DNA of 38,407 bases. It comes from CAYYNP01 sp964472545. GTDB lineage: Bacteria; Planctomycetota; Planctomycetia; Pirellulales; Thermoguttaceae. A program made the position numbers and the translations under genes. A model generated the notes under the pieces. It was not told where the DNA came from. It ran no database searches and worked only from the letters and a program-made list of their open reading frames with translations. Location: assembly GCA_964472545.1 (NCBI GenBank), contig CAYYNP010000058.1, forward strand, positions 1 to 38,407, in the 5' to 3' direction. Shown in pieces: positions 14,704 to 21,842 of the stretch (within the stretch, counting starts at the first letter, position 1; each line of letters starts with the position of its first letter).

Positions 14704-16149
14704 TCAACGCGTTGCTGCCTGCAAACTACCGCTGAGCAGTTTCCCTTCCAGCACGACCACGCTCTGGCGAAGCTCGCGCACCGAACGCAAGTAGGCCAGG
14801 TTCGCTTGAAAGAACGTGCGTTGGGCCGTTAGCAGCGTCAGATAGTCGAGTTGGCCTTCGGCGTACGCGCCCTGCACCAGCCGCAGCGATTCTTCCGCCC
14901 GGGGCAGAATCTCCCGAGAGTATCGCCGCACCTGCTGCCGGGCGTTGTCGTATCGGCGGAGTTCCGAGGCCAGCCTATCCTCCAGGCTCAGCTCGATACG
15001 GCGGAGTTCCGCACAGGCCGCCGACCATTCCGACCTCGTCCGCCGGATGTTGCCCTGGTTGCGGTCGAGCCAGGGGATAGGAAAGCCAACCTGCACGTTG
15101 ACCGTGTCGTCGCCGGTGGGGTTGTCGTGGCGGGCGACCATCATCAGGTCGACGTCGGGGATCCGCTGGCGATAAGCACGGTCGACCGCCGCACGGCTCT
15201 GACGGATGGCCGCCCTGGCCGCCGCCAACTCCGGGTGATCGTCGAGCGCGGTCTGGCGGGCAGTCTCCCACGTGTACTCGGGCGCGTCCTGCTCGATGTC
15301 GCCGATGACCGGACACAGTGCCGGGATCTCCGTGCCCACGACGGCGCCCAGCCGCCGCCACGCCTCAACGTGGTCGTTGCGGGCGTTGTCGTGAAGGATG
15401 CGGGCCTGTTCGGCCTCGATTTCCGCTTGCAGGAAGTCGGGCCGCCCGATCAGTTCGCCGCCGAGCAGCTTCGAACTGGCCCGCACGGACTCTTCGCCCA
15501 CGTGGACCAACTCGGCGGCTAACTCGACCTCGCGTTGGGCGACCAGCACGTCGAAGAATCGCACCCGGACGTCGTCGAGCACACGGCCGCGAACGGCCTC
15601 GAGGTCTGCCGCGGCTCGTTCGACTTCCCGAGCGGCAACGGCGCGGTCGAGCCGCCGCTTTCCGCCGGTGATGATCTTCTGGGATACGAAGCCGCCCTGT
15701 TTGCCGGCCGTATCGCGGATGCCAATCTCCCCAGCCGAATAGCCGACGACCGTGTTGGGATATAGCCCGGCTTGAATCCAACCACCGCGAGCGGCCTCGA
15801 CCCGAGCGCACGCGGCGGCCAGCGTGGGATTGTGGCGCAGGGCGAGACCCTCGAAGTCCTCCAACGTCATGCTCGAATGGACTTCTGGTGGCTCGGAAGG
15901 GGGCATCTCGGCGGGGGGAGAATCCAGGCCGCGGGCCACATGCGGAGGCCGTTCCGCTGTGGCCGTGGGATGCGCTTCGACGTGGGCGGCCGACCGCACC
16001 GAAGCGTCCGTCGTCGACGGCCCCCCGTGCCGCACGCGCTCATCCAACACGTCTGGCCGGGCGCGCTCGGCACGCGGCGACACCTCCCTGGGCGTCGCCC
16101 GACACCCGACCGTAGCGAGAACGCCCAGCACTATCGTCCAGCGAAGCAC
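14704..16149 (-). CDS. TolC/CzcC-type outer-membrane efflux lipoprotein
   Basis: 481 residues. The GTG at 16149 is preferred: GGGGGG lies just upstream and the protein then starts with a compact lipoprotein signal, V-G-C with lipidated C16. Residues 20-90 are a low-complexity Pro/Ala/Arg linker. From about 90 two outer-membrane-efflux repeats follow (LEDFEGLALRHNPTLAAA..., then ALDDHPELAAARAAIRQ...), each with long helices, and the typical end GQLDYLTLLTAQRTFFQANLAYLRSV. It would form the outer-membrane channel for the adaptor, permeases and ATPase encoded downstream. It is the first gene of that operon, 160 nt beyond the octaheme gene's stop. Confidence 0.92.
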   Translation of the reverse strand: MLRWTIVLGVLATVGCRATPREVSPRAERARPDVLDERVRHGGPSTTDASVRSAAHVEAHPTATAERPPHVARGLDSPPAEMPPSEPPEVHSSMTLEDFEGLALRHNPTLAAACARVEAARGGWIQAGLYPNTVVGYSAGEIGIRDTAGKQGGFVSQKIITGGKRRLDRAVAAREVERAAADLEAVRGRVLDDVRVRFFDVLVAQREVELAAELVHVGEESVRASSKLLGGELIGRPDFLQAEIEAEQARILHDNARNDHVEAWRRLGAVVGTEIPALCPVIGDIEQDAPEYTWETARQTALDDHPELAAARAAIRQSRAAVDRAYRQRIPDVDLMMVARHDNPTGDDTVNVQVGFPIPWLDRNQGNIRRTRSEWSAACAELRRIELSLEDRLASELRRYDNARQQVRRYSREILPRAEESLRLVQGAYAEGQLDYLTLLTAQRTFFQANLAYLRSVRELRQSVVVLEGKLLSGSLQAATR

Positions 16150-16309
16150 GGATCCCCCCAGCAATCACATCTGGCAGCAGCTTGCCCGCCAACGCGGGCG
16201 CGCCCAATCAGAGCGCACCACGCCACTTGATGTTATCGGCTGCACCGAACGTACCGGATAAGCCGAAAACAGCGATTGCAGCGATCGTGCCGAACCGCAC
16301 TCGTTCCCG

Positions 16310-18001
16310 CTATTCCGGTGGGCCCGTTTTCGACTCGAACCACTCGTGTTCCGGACGCGCGAGGATCTCGGTGATGATCGCCTCGACGGCGTCGGCGCCC
16401 TCGGTGTTGCCGTCGGCTCGGGCGTGTTCGATCATCTCGCGGGCCTGCGGGATGAGTTCCTGGTAGAAACGTTCGGCAAATTCGTAGCTGCCGTGCCAGT
16501 GGGCGTAGTCGGGGGCCATCATCGACGCCCCGTGACGTCCGCGGCGGCCTTCGTGGTGCCAGAGATAGAACCAGGTCCATTCGATCTCTTCGTCGAACGA
16601 CATCGCGGTCCGCAGGTTGTTGACTTCCAGAGCCTTCATGATGGCCACGCCCGGCTTAGCGAACTTCTCGTTGTAGAGCACGATGTAGTTGTTGTATTGC
16701 TCGTAGAAGGCGTTGACGTAGTCCGGCGTGTGGCAGTGGGAGCAGACGTTCTTCATCCGCTCGCGCTTCTCGTCGGCCGTGTCATGAATCAACTCCGCCC
16801 GCTTCTGCGGGTCGGCTTCCTTCACCGCGTTTCCGCCCTCGTCGGTGTCCATCACCAGGCTCACCGGTGGGCGGTTGTTCCAGGTCAGTCGCAACCCCGG
16901 ATCGTGCGTGATCTTCCGGTCACGGGTGTTGGCCGACATGTGGCAAGTCGCGCAGGTCGGGGCCTGCGTGTAATCTTCGCCGAGCACCCAATGCTGGGAG
17001 TCGAGGTTCATCTTGTCCTTCAGGTCGCGATAGGCGATGCCGTGCTTCGACTCTTCGAAGATCTCCTTCTGCGGGTGGTCGGGCCCCAAGTGGCACTTGC
17101 CGCAGTTTTCCGGTTGCCGGGCGCGGCGAGGCGAGAAGTCGTGGCGCGAGTGACAGGCGGTGCAAGAGCCTCGCGAGCCATCGAGATTCAAACGCCCGAT
17201 GCCCGTGTTCGGCCAGGTTGCCCGGACGAACAGCGGCTTGCCTTCTTCGTTGCGTACCAGTTGCTTCGAGGCTTGCTCCCGCAGCGCCGTGGTGAGGAAC
17301 TCGGCTTCCTTCTCGGTCAACTCGGCGGCGGTCAACCGGACTTCCTTCGTGTAGTCCTGCAGCATTTCCTTTTCTTCGTCGCTGAGGTTGCCTTCGGTGT
17401 CGCCGGGCGTGAGGTCGTCGATGTTGACCGACCCGCCGCCGGTCGTTTGAAAGGCGACCTTGCTGCCGTGGCACTGCTGGCAGCCGGTAGCGGCGAACGA
17501 CAGGCCGTGGACCTCGGTGATCTTGCTGCCGGGGATCTCGCCGCGGACCGCAAAGGGCGTTTGGCTGCCCTCGACGATCTCGGCCAGGAAGTTGTCCTTC
17601 GAGTGGAGGATGTTGCCGCCCTTGGCGTGGTGGCTGTCGGTGAACTCGAGGAATTCGGGCTCGTGACAGCGGCCGCAATCGGATGGCGTGACCAACGTCG
17701 AGATGCGGGAACCGCGATGCTTATAGGCGTCGATGTCGCCTTCCTCGGCCTTGTGGCAATCATAGCAGGAGACGCCCTTCTCGGCGTGCGTACTGCCTTC
17801 CCACTGGACCACGACGCCTGGGGTCTCTTGGCGGTGGCAATCGACACAGGCTTCCGATTCCGGCGGCGGGGCAGGATGCGAGGCTATCAACCCGGCCTCT
17901 TGCTGCTTGCGGACGATCTCCATCCACTGGGCCAGCAACAGCGAGCCGAGAAAAACGGCTCCCAAAACGGCGATCACGATACGTTTCGCTTGCAGAGACA
18001 T
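16310..18001 (-). CDS. Membrane-anchored octaheme cytochrome c, hydroxylamine oxidoreductase (HAO) family
   Basis: 563 residues. One N-terminal helix (8-26) acts as uncleaved anchor or signal; the rest is periplasmic. Eight CxxCH heme motifs are at 52, 79, 109, 174, 280, 300, 350 and 420, with the spacing of HAO-type octaheme proteins. HAO enzymes oxidise hydroxylamine or hydrazine, while relatives without the heme-crosslinking tyrosine reduce nitrite or hydroxylamine. A segment APDYAHWHG (496-504) lies in the C-terminal region where that tyrosine would be expected; whether Y499 is it needs an alignment. AAGGA lies 7 nt before the ATG. The gene is last in the Rrf2-Rieske-cytochrome b run, 37 nt after cytochrome b, so it probably exchanges electrons with that complex. 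The end after 424 is helical, as in the family. Confidence 0.9.
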   Translation of the reverse strand: MSLQAKRIVIAVLGAVFLGSLLLAQWMEIVRKQQEAGLIASHPAPPPESEACVDCHRQETPGVVVQWEGSTHAEKGVSCYDCHKAEEGDIDAYKHRGSRISTLVTPSDCGRCHEPEFLEFTDSHHAKGGNILHSKDNFLAEIVEGSQTPFAVRGEIPGSKITEVHGLSFAATGCQQCHGSKVAFQTTGGGSVNIDDLTPGDTEGNLSDEEKEMLQDYTKEVRLTAAELTEKEAEFLTTALREQASKQLVRNEEGKPLFVRATWPNTGIGRLNLDGSRGSCTACHSRHDFSPRRARQPENCGKCHLGPDHPQKEIFEESKHGIAYRDLKDKMNLDSQHWVLGEDYTQAPTCATCHMSANTRDRKITHDPGLRLTWNNRPPVSLVMDTDEGGNAVKEADPQKRAELIHDTADEKRERMKNVCSHCHTPDYVNAFYEQYNNYIVLYNEKFAKPGVAIMKALEVNNLRTAMSFDEEIEWTWFYLWHHEGRRGRHGASMMAPDYAHWHGSYEFAERFYQELIPQAREMIEHARADGNTEGADAVEAIITEILARPEHEWFESKTGPPE

Positions 18002-18038
18002 GTCTTAGTCCTTTAGTTCTCCAACCCGATAGAGACGC

Positions 18039-19091
18039 CTAGTGTGCGACAATCGCTTCCCAAACGGTCAGACCGACGATGGCCAACGACACGACCACAC
18101 CGATCCAGACGCTAATATCCTCCCGCCGCGTAAACCGCCGAATCGCCGCGTCGATCCACGGCCAAACGAACATCGCGCAGACGATCAACCCCATACTCAA
18201 CACGGCAAACGTCACCGAAAACAGCTTCAGCCAGCGGAACGTGGCGAAGAAGAACCACTCCGGCTTGATCACCTCCGGCGTGTTCAGCGGATCGGCACGC
18301 GGCCCCAGCCCTGCCGGGTAAATCGTGGCCAATGCGCTGAGCACAACCATCAGAAACAACCCGATGATCAGCTCCGTGTAAAGGTGATCCGGAAAGAAGT
18401 CGAAGTGTTTCGGGCCTTCTTCCGGTTCGCCTTCGAATTTCATCTCGGTGATCCCTTGCAGGCGGATCAACGTGATGTGGACGACCAGCAACAGCACCAC
18501 GCAGCCTGGCAGCACGGCCGCATGCAGTACGTAGAGCCGCGGCAGCGTGCGCGAGGAATAGGCCTCGCCGCCGAGCATCAGATGGGCCAGCGTATCGCCC
18601 ACCAGCGGCACGGTCTTGCAGATATTGGCCCCCACCGTGGCGCCCCAGTAGCTGAGTTGCTCGAATACCAGGCTATAGCCGGTAAAGCCGAGGCCCAGCG
18701 TACACAACAGCAGGCACATCCCCACCATCCAGTTGACCTCGCGCGGGGCACGATAGGCTGCGGTGAAGTAGACCCGCGTCTGATGCAGGATCACCGCGGC
18801 AATCATCAGCGTGGCCGCCCATTTGTGCATGCTGCGGAAATACCAGCCGAAGGTGACTTCGTTGGTGATGTAGTTGACCGAGCCGTAGGCGGCCTCGGCC
18901 GTCGGCTGGTAGTAGAAGGCCATCATGATGCCGGTGACCACCTGAACCACGAACAGGTAGGCAGGCGTTCCGCCCAGGCAGAACCACCAGTGTTTCAGGT
19001 GGTTGGGAACCGGCTCGTTGGTCAATGCACGCAACTGCTCGCCACTGATCGGCACCCGCGTGCTGAACCATCGTCGCAGTGCTTCCATCAT
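18039..19091 (-). CDS. Cytochrome b of a b6-type Rieske/cytochrome b complex
   Basis: 350 residues with about seven membrane helices, equal to cytochrome b6 plus subunit IV in one chain. Two His pairs bind two b hemes: H89/H103 and H190/H205. The second pair has 14 residues between, the b6 spacing. PEWF (277-280) is the quinol-site motif (PEWY in most). C38 in WWFCLGG matches the cysteine that binds the extra heme c_i in b6f complexes. It would oxidise menaquinol and pass electrons to the Rieske protein encoded upstream, with the octaheme protein encoded next as likely c-type partner. The ATG at 19091 overlaps the Rieske stop (ATGATG over TGA); a second ATG at 19088 has better spacing (7 nt) from GGAGG. 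Confidence 0.94.
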   Translation of the reverse strand: MMEALRRWFSTRVPISGEQLRALTNEPVPNHLKHWWFCLGGTPAYLFVVQVVTGIMMAFYYQPTAEAAYGSVNYITNEVTFGWYFRSMHKWAATLMIAAVILHQTRVYFTAAYRAPREVNWMVGMCLLLCTLGLGFTGYSLVFEQLSYWGATVGANICKTVPLVGDTLAHLMLGGEAYSSRTLPRLYVLHAAVLPGCVVLLLVVHITLIRLQGITEMKFEGEPEEGPKHFDFFPDHLYTELIIGLFLMVVLSALATIYPAGLGPRADPLNTPEVIKPEWFFFATFRWLKLFSVTFAVLSMGLIVCAMFVWPWIDAAIRRFTRREDISVWIGVVVSLAIVGLTVWEAIVAH

Positions 19092-19678
19092 GCATCCTCC
19101 GGTGAGACCAAACCCACGACCGGCACCTCGATAAACAACATGCCGTCTTGGACGTCGAGTTCATAGCCGGCCAGCGATTGACCGGCCGACGCGGGCGGCC
19201 CCGAAACGGGCTTCCCCTGTGGGTCGAACACACCGTTATGGCAGGGGCAGAAGAAGCGATTGTTGTGCGGTTCCCAGTGGACTTGGCAACCGAGATGCGG
19301 ACAAACGCTCGACAGCGCCACGAAATCCTCTTTCACGCCCGCGTTGGCTTGCCGGGCAATCAGGATCCGGATGCCCGTCGGCCCCGTATAACTCAGCGAA
19401 TCGCCGACCTCCATCGCCGCCATTTCCGTGACGAACCGCCAGGCCTTGTTCTTCGAGCCGGTCGGGTAAAGGTAGAGGTATCGTCCGGCGAAGCACGCCA
19501 GCGTTCCGTAGCCGGCGATCAGCCCACCGGCCATGGCCACCGTCGAGAAGAACTCCCGACGCTCGACCTCTTTGCTCTGTCCGTCGCGAATTTCTCCGCC
19601 GCGGTCTTCCGCGTCCTGGCCAGGGTCCTGGCCCGCATTCTGGCCCGGTTCGGGCGTTTTGTCTTCGATCTCGGCCAT
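19088..19678 (-). CDS. Rieske [2Fe-2S] iron-sulfur protein
   Basis: 196 residues. The cluster motifs are intact: C126-P-H128-L-G-C131 and C144-P-C146-H147, with C126, H128, C144 and H147 as ligands and C131-C146 as the structural disulfide. A hydrophobic helix at 45-66 after ERRE looks like the Tat-type anchor of Rieske proteins. The N-terminus (11-35) is an unusual Gly/Gln/Asp repeat tract. The ATG at 19678 has AAGGAG 6 nt upstream; a TTG two codons earlier is rejected. It lies 15 nt after the Rrf2 gene and overlaps the cytochrome b gene, so the three are cotranscribed. It takes electrons from quinol at the periplasmic face. Confidence 0.95.
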   Translation of the reverse strand: MAEIEDKTPEPGQNAGQDPGQDAEDRGGEIRDGQSKEVERREFFSTVAMAGGLIAGYGTLACFAGRYLYLYPTGSKNKAWRFVTEMAAMEVGDSLSYTGPTGIRILIARQANAGVKEDFVALSSVCPHLGCQVHWEPHNNRFFCPCHNGVFDPQGKPVSGPPASAGQSLAGYELDVQDGMLFIEVPVVGLVSPEDA

Positions 19679-19693
19679 CGACAACTCCTTACT

Positions 19694-20143
19694 TCAGGCG
19701 TCCGCCTGCGGACGCTCCAACGTAACCGGCAGATTGAGGCTGTGGGCCAGTTCGGACAATGTCGTCTTGCCCAGATACTCGCAAACCTGCCGGTGAATCG
19801 ACTGGATCGTAGCCCCCAGAATGCAGCTCTTCCCGCCGCAAGCCGGCGCGTCCGAAAGACAAGCGGTTCGCCCGACCGGTCCCTCCACGGCCTCGTATAT
19901 CTCCAGTAGCGTAATCTCCTCGGCCGGCCTGTCCAGTAGGAACCCCCCTTGGGGACCACGAATCGAATCCACCAGACCAACTCTCGCCAAACGCTGCATC
20001 ACTTTGGCCAGATGGTGCCCGGAAGCCGACAGCGTCTCAGCGATCTCCTGGTTCGTAAAACGCTGTGAGTGGTGCTTCGCCAATAAGGCCATCGTGTGTA
20101 GGCCCAAGGACGCCGCCTCCGAGATGTTCACGAAACCGGGCAT
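19694..20143 (-). CDS. Rrf2-family Fe-S transcription regulator (NsrR/IscR-like)
   Basis: 149 residues. N-terminal winged helix (about 5-70) with the Rrf2 pattern SEAASLGLHTMALLA and the wing GPQGGFLL. C95, C102 and C107 can hold an Fe-S cluster, as in NO-sensing NsrR or IscR, but their spacing (x6, x4) is not exactly that of either. The gene is first in the run leading to Rieske, cytochrome b and the octaheme cytochrome. A dyad over its own promoter (20163-20193) suggests autorepression. Given its neighbours, sensing of NO, redox state or cluster supply is likely. The ribosome site is weak; the start is chosen because MPGFVNISEAA matches the normal family N-terminus. Confidence 0.9.
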   Translation of the reverse strand: MPGFVNISEAASLGLHTMALLAKHHSQRFTNQEIAETLSASGHHLAKVMQRLARVGLVDSIRGPQGGFLLDRPAEEITLLEIYEAVEGPVGRTACLSDAPACGGKSCILGATIQSIHRQVCEYLGKTTLSELAHSLNLPVTLERPQADA

Positions 20144-20162
20144 GGTCCGAGCTACGCCTTTG

Positions 20163-20193
20163 AGTATTACCTGGATACTGGTACTAGAATACT
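20163..20193 (-). promoter_or_regulatory. Candidate Rrf2 operator
   Basis: A 31-bp imperfect dyad, outer arms AGTATT / AATACT, inner part close to CTGGATAC-TG-GTACTAG. It overlaps the -10 box and probable start site of the Rrf2 promoter, the classic place for autorepression. AT-rich imperfect dyads of this kind are typical of Rrf2-family sites. Confidence 0.55.
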
Positions 20194-20213
20194 GTTTTTA
20201 CGGATCTCGTCAA
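20186..20213 (-). promoter_or_regulatory. Promoter of the Rrf2-Rieske-cytochrome b-octaheme operon
   Basis: Read on the minus strand: -35 TTGACG (20213-20208), 16-nt spacer, -10 TATTCT (20191-20186), start site near 20179, about 36 nt before the Rrf2 ATG. The match is five of six and four of six to the sigma-70 consensus. Confidence 0.6.
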
Positions 20214-20308
20214 CCCCTTGCCGTCGCGCCCGCAGGAATCCACCGTAAGTCGTCTGCAAACAAAGCCTTAGGAGATCCCGCAAAGTGGAGTTTGCGCCTG
20301 CTGCCACA

Positions 20309-20365
20309 TATTTCACCACAGATTTGACCCAAATCAAGGCTCTCTCTTCCGGCTCGCCGTATCCT
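20309..20365 (+). promoter_or_regulatory. FNR/HcpR-type promoter of the FrdX-like gene
   Basis: TATTTCACC (20309-20317), dyad TTGAC-CCAA-ATCAA (20324-20337, one base off the perfect form) and -10-like TATCCT (20360-20365). The 22-nt gap from dyad to -10 is identical to that of the hcp promoter, and both spacers begin GGCT and end GCCG. Joint control of hcp and an Fe-S protein by HcpR is known in sulfate-reducing bacteria. Confidence 0.72.
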
Positions 20366-20501
20366 GTACTGAACGGGGGCCGATCCGGGGCGAGCGATAC
20401 TTGGGCCAAGCAACAAGTCATTAAGGGTCAATCAACACCACCTTAACGAACCGTTTTCATGCGCAGGCGGACTGCCCGGAAGCGGACCCTCGGAGGACAT
20501 C

Positions 20502-21269
20502 ATGGCGGTACGCCAGATCGTGAAGATCGACGAAGAGAAATGCGATGGTTGCGGACAGTGCATCATCGATTGTGCGGAAGGGGCCTTGCAGATCATCGAC
20601 GGCAAAGCCCGGCTGATCAAGGAGAGCTACTGCGACGGGCTTGGGGCGTGTCTTGGTGGATGCCCCACCGGCGCACTGACCATCGAAGAGCGCGACGCCA
20701 ACGAATTCGATGAGCAAGCCGTTCAGCAGCATCTGGCCCGGGCGGAAGAGCAACCGCCAGCGCAGCCCGAGTTGCCGTGCGGCTGTCCGGGTTCGGCCGT
20801 GCGTCAGATGGAGCAGCCGGCGGCGAGTCCCGCGCGCCGCGGCGGCGAAGCGTCGCAGCTTCGACACTGGCCGGTGCAACTGACGTTGGTGCCGCCGAAT
20901 GCCCCGTTTCTCCAAGGTGTCGACCTGCTGTTGGCGGCCGATTGTGTGCCTTTTGCGTTGCCGGATTTCCACGCCAGATTCTTGCAGGGCCGATCCGTGC
21001 TGGTCGGGTGTCCGAAGCTCGACAACCCACAGGCCTACGTCGAGAAGCTCACCGCGATTCTACAACAATCCTCGATACGCAGCCTGACGGTGATCCACAT
21101 GGAGGTGCCCTGTTGCACCGGATTGTGGAAGATTGCCGAAATGGCGGTGGAGGCGTCCGGCGCTGAGGTGCCGGTCGAAGAAGTTACCGTGAGCGTTGAC
21201 GGTCGCGTACTTACCGCGCAGAATGGAGCGGGCGGACACGTGCCGTTGGCGCAGGTCAAATTGACGTGA
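20502..21269 (+). CDS. FrdX-like Fe-S protein (ferredoxin domain plus Cys-containing tail)
   Basis: 255 residues, cytoplasmic. An N-terminal two-cluster ferredoxin domain has C14, C17, C20 and C24, then C44, C50 and C54; the usual fourth Cys (position 47) is Leu, so the second cluster has only three Cys. A linker with PCGCPG (92-97) follows. The C-terminal domain (120-255) contains C148, C170 and the pair C204-C205 in EVPCCTG. Proteins of this plan, called FrdX, are co-regulated with hcp in anaerobes and are thought to pass electrons to Hcp. Here the promoter copies that of hcp. GGAGG lies 5 nt before the ATG. It is the first gene before moaD-like, hesA-like and HD genes. Confidence 0.85.
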   Translation: MAVRQIVKIDEEKCDGCGQCIIDCAEGALQIIDGKARLIKESYCDGLGACLGGCPTGALTIEERDANEFDEQAVQQHLARAEEQPPAQPELPCGCPGSAVRQMEQPAASPARRGGEASQLRHWPVQLTLVPPNAPFLQGVDLLLAADCVPFALPDFHARFLQGRSVLVGCPKLDNPQAYVEKLTAILQQSSIRSLTVIHMEVPCCTGLWKIAEMAVEASGAEVPVEEVTVSVDGRVLTAQNGAGGHVPLAQVKLT

Positions 21270-21299
21270 CTGCCGCTTTCCCGTTCGACGATACGGCCC

Positions 21300-21365
21300 G
21301 TTTAGCCGCCGGCACGGCGGCGTGGCGCTGCAGGGAGTACGCCGCCGTGCCGGCGGCGGCTAAAC
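21300..21365. repeat. Palindromic element, GTTTAGCCGCC family
   Basis: GTTTAGCCGCC...GGCACGGCGGCGT pairs with ACGCCGCCGTGCC...GGCTAAAC; the arms differ by a 3-nt indel. It lies between the FrdX-like gene and the moaD-like gene, ending 33 nt before the latter. Confidence 0.8.
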
Positions 21366-21398
21366 GGCAAATACTCGGCGACTACCAGGAGACCGCTC

Positions 21399-21677
21399 GT
21401 GCAACTGACGATCCACTATTTCGCCCAGGTCCGCCAGGCGGCGGGCGTCGAGTCGGAGCAACTCGCGCTGGACGACGGCGTCGACGTCCCCGCCGTATTG
21501 ACGGAATTGGCTGCGCGCCACGGCGACGACTTTCGTGCCCTGGTGTTGGATCCGCAGGGAGGCGTGCGCCCCAGTCTGGTGACGCTCGTCAACGGCGTGC
21601 CGGCTCCCCATGGAAAAGGGCAGGCGCTGTCCGACGGCGATGAGATTTCGTTGCTCAGCGCCATTGCAGGCGGCTAG
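21399..21677 (+). CDS. MoaD/ThiS-like ubiquitin-fold sulfur carrier
   Basis: 92 residues, a beta-grasp protein ending exactly in Gly-Gly, the form that is adenylated and thiocarboxylated by an E1-like enzyme. The fit is good along its length (FAQVRQAAGVE at the start; VNGVP and LSDGDEISLLSAIAGG at the end). The start is GTG at 21399, with AGGAG 7 nt upstream. The E1-like partner is two steps downstream (21843). The carrier could serve molybdopterin or tungstopterin synthesis, or deliver sulfur for methionine or cysteine as in thiocarboxylate-dependent pathways. No molybdopterin synthase large subunit is nearby, so the acceptor is unknown. Confidence 0.88.
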   Translation: MQLTIHYFAQVRQAAGVESEQLALDDGVDVPAVLTELAARHGDDFRALVLDPQGGVRPSLVTLVNGVPAPHGKGQALSDGDEISLLSAIAGG

Positions 21678-21702
21678 CAGCCCGTTGGAGAATGGCGAGA
21701 CT

Positions 21703-21783
21703 GGGTGCCACTGCTGGCTTGCCCAGCAGTGCAGAGTTGAAACTAACGCAAAAACACTGCTGGGCAAGCCAGCAGTGGCACCC
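21703..21783 (-). repeat. 81-bp palindromic element, copy 2
   Basis: Same element as 6674-6754 but inverted: identical 29-bp arms, 23-nt loop with two differences. It lies between the moaD-like and hesA-like genes, beginning 26 nt after the stop of the former. Confidence 0.92.
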
Positions 21784-21842
21784 GAATTCTCAAACTCCTA
21801 CTTCTTCAACAGGCGGATAGACCGGCAAAGGAACACCGAGAG

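Larger units (their letters stand above)
20144..20501. other. Divergent regulatory region, Rrf2 operon / FrdX-like operon
   Basis: 358 bases without a gene. Leftward it holds the Rrf2 promoter and its dyad; rightward the FNR/HcpR-type promoter of the Fe-S protein gene. Two small inverted repeats lie in the rightward leader: CTTGG-G-CCAAG near 20400 and TTAAGG...CCTTAA just before the gene. Confidence 0.65.

Noticed and set aside
20163..20337. The FNR-type dyad as a shared operator of the Rrf2 operon
   Set aside because: It is about 110 nt upstream of the Rrf2 -35 box and its spacing fits the rightward promoter exactly; leftward control is possible but not supported.
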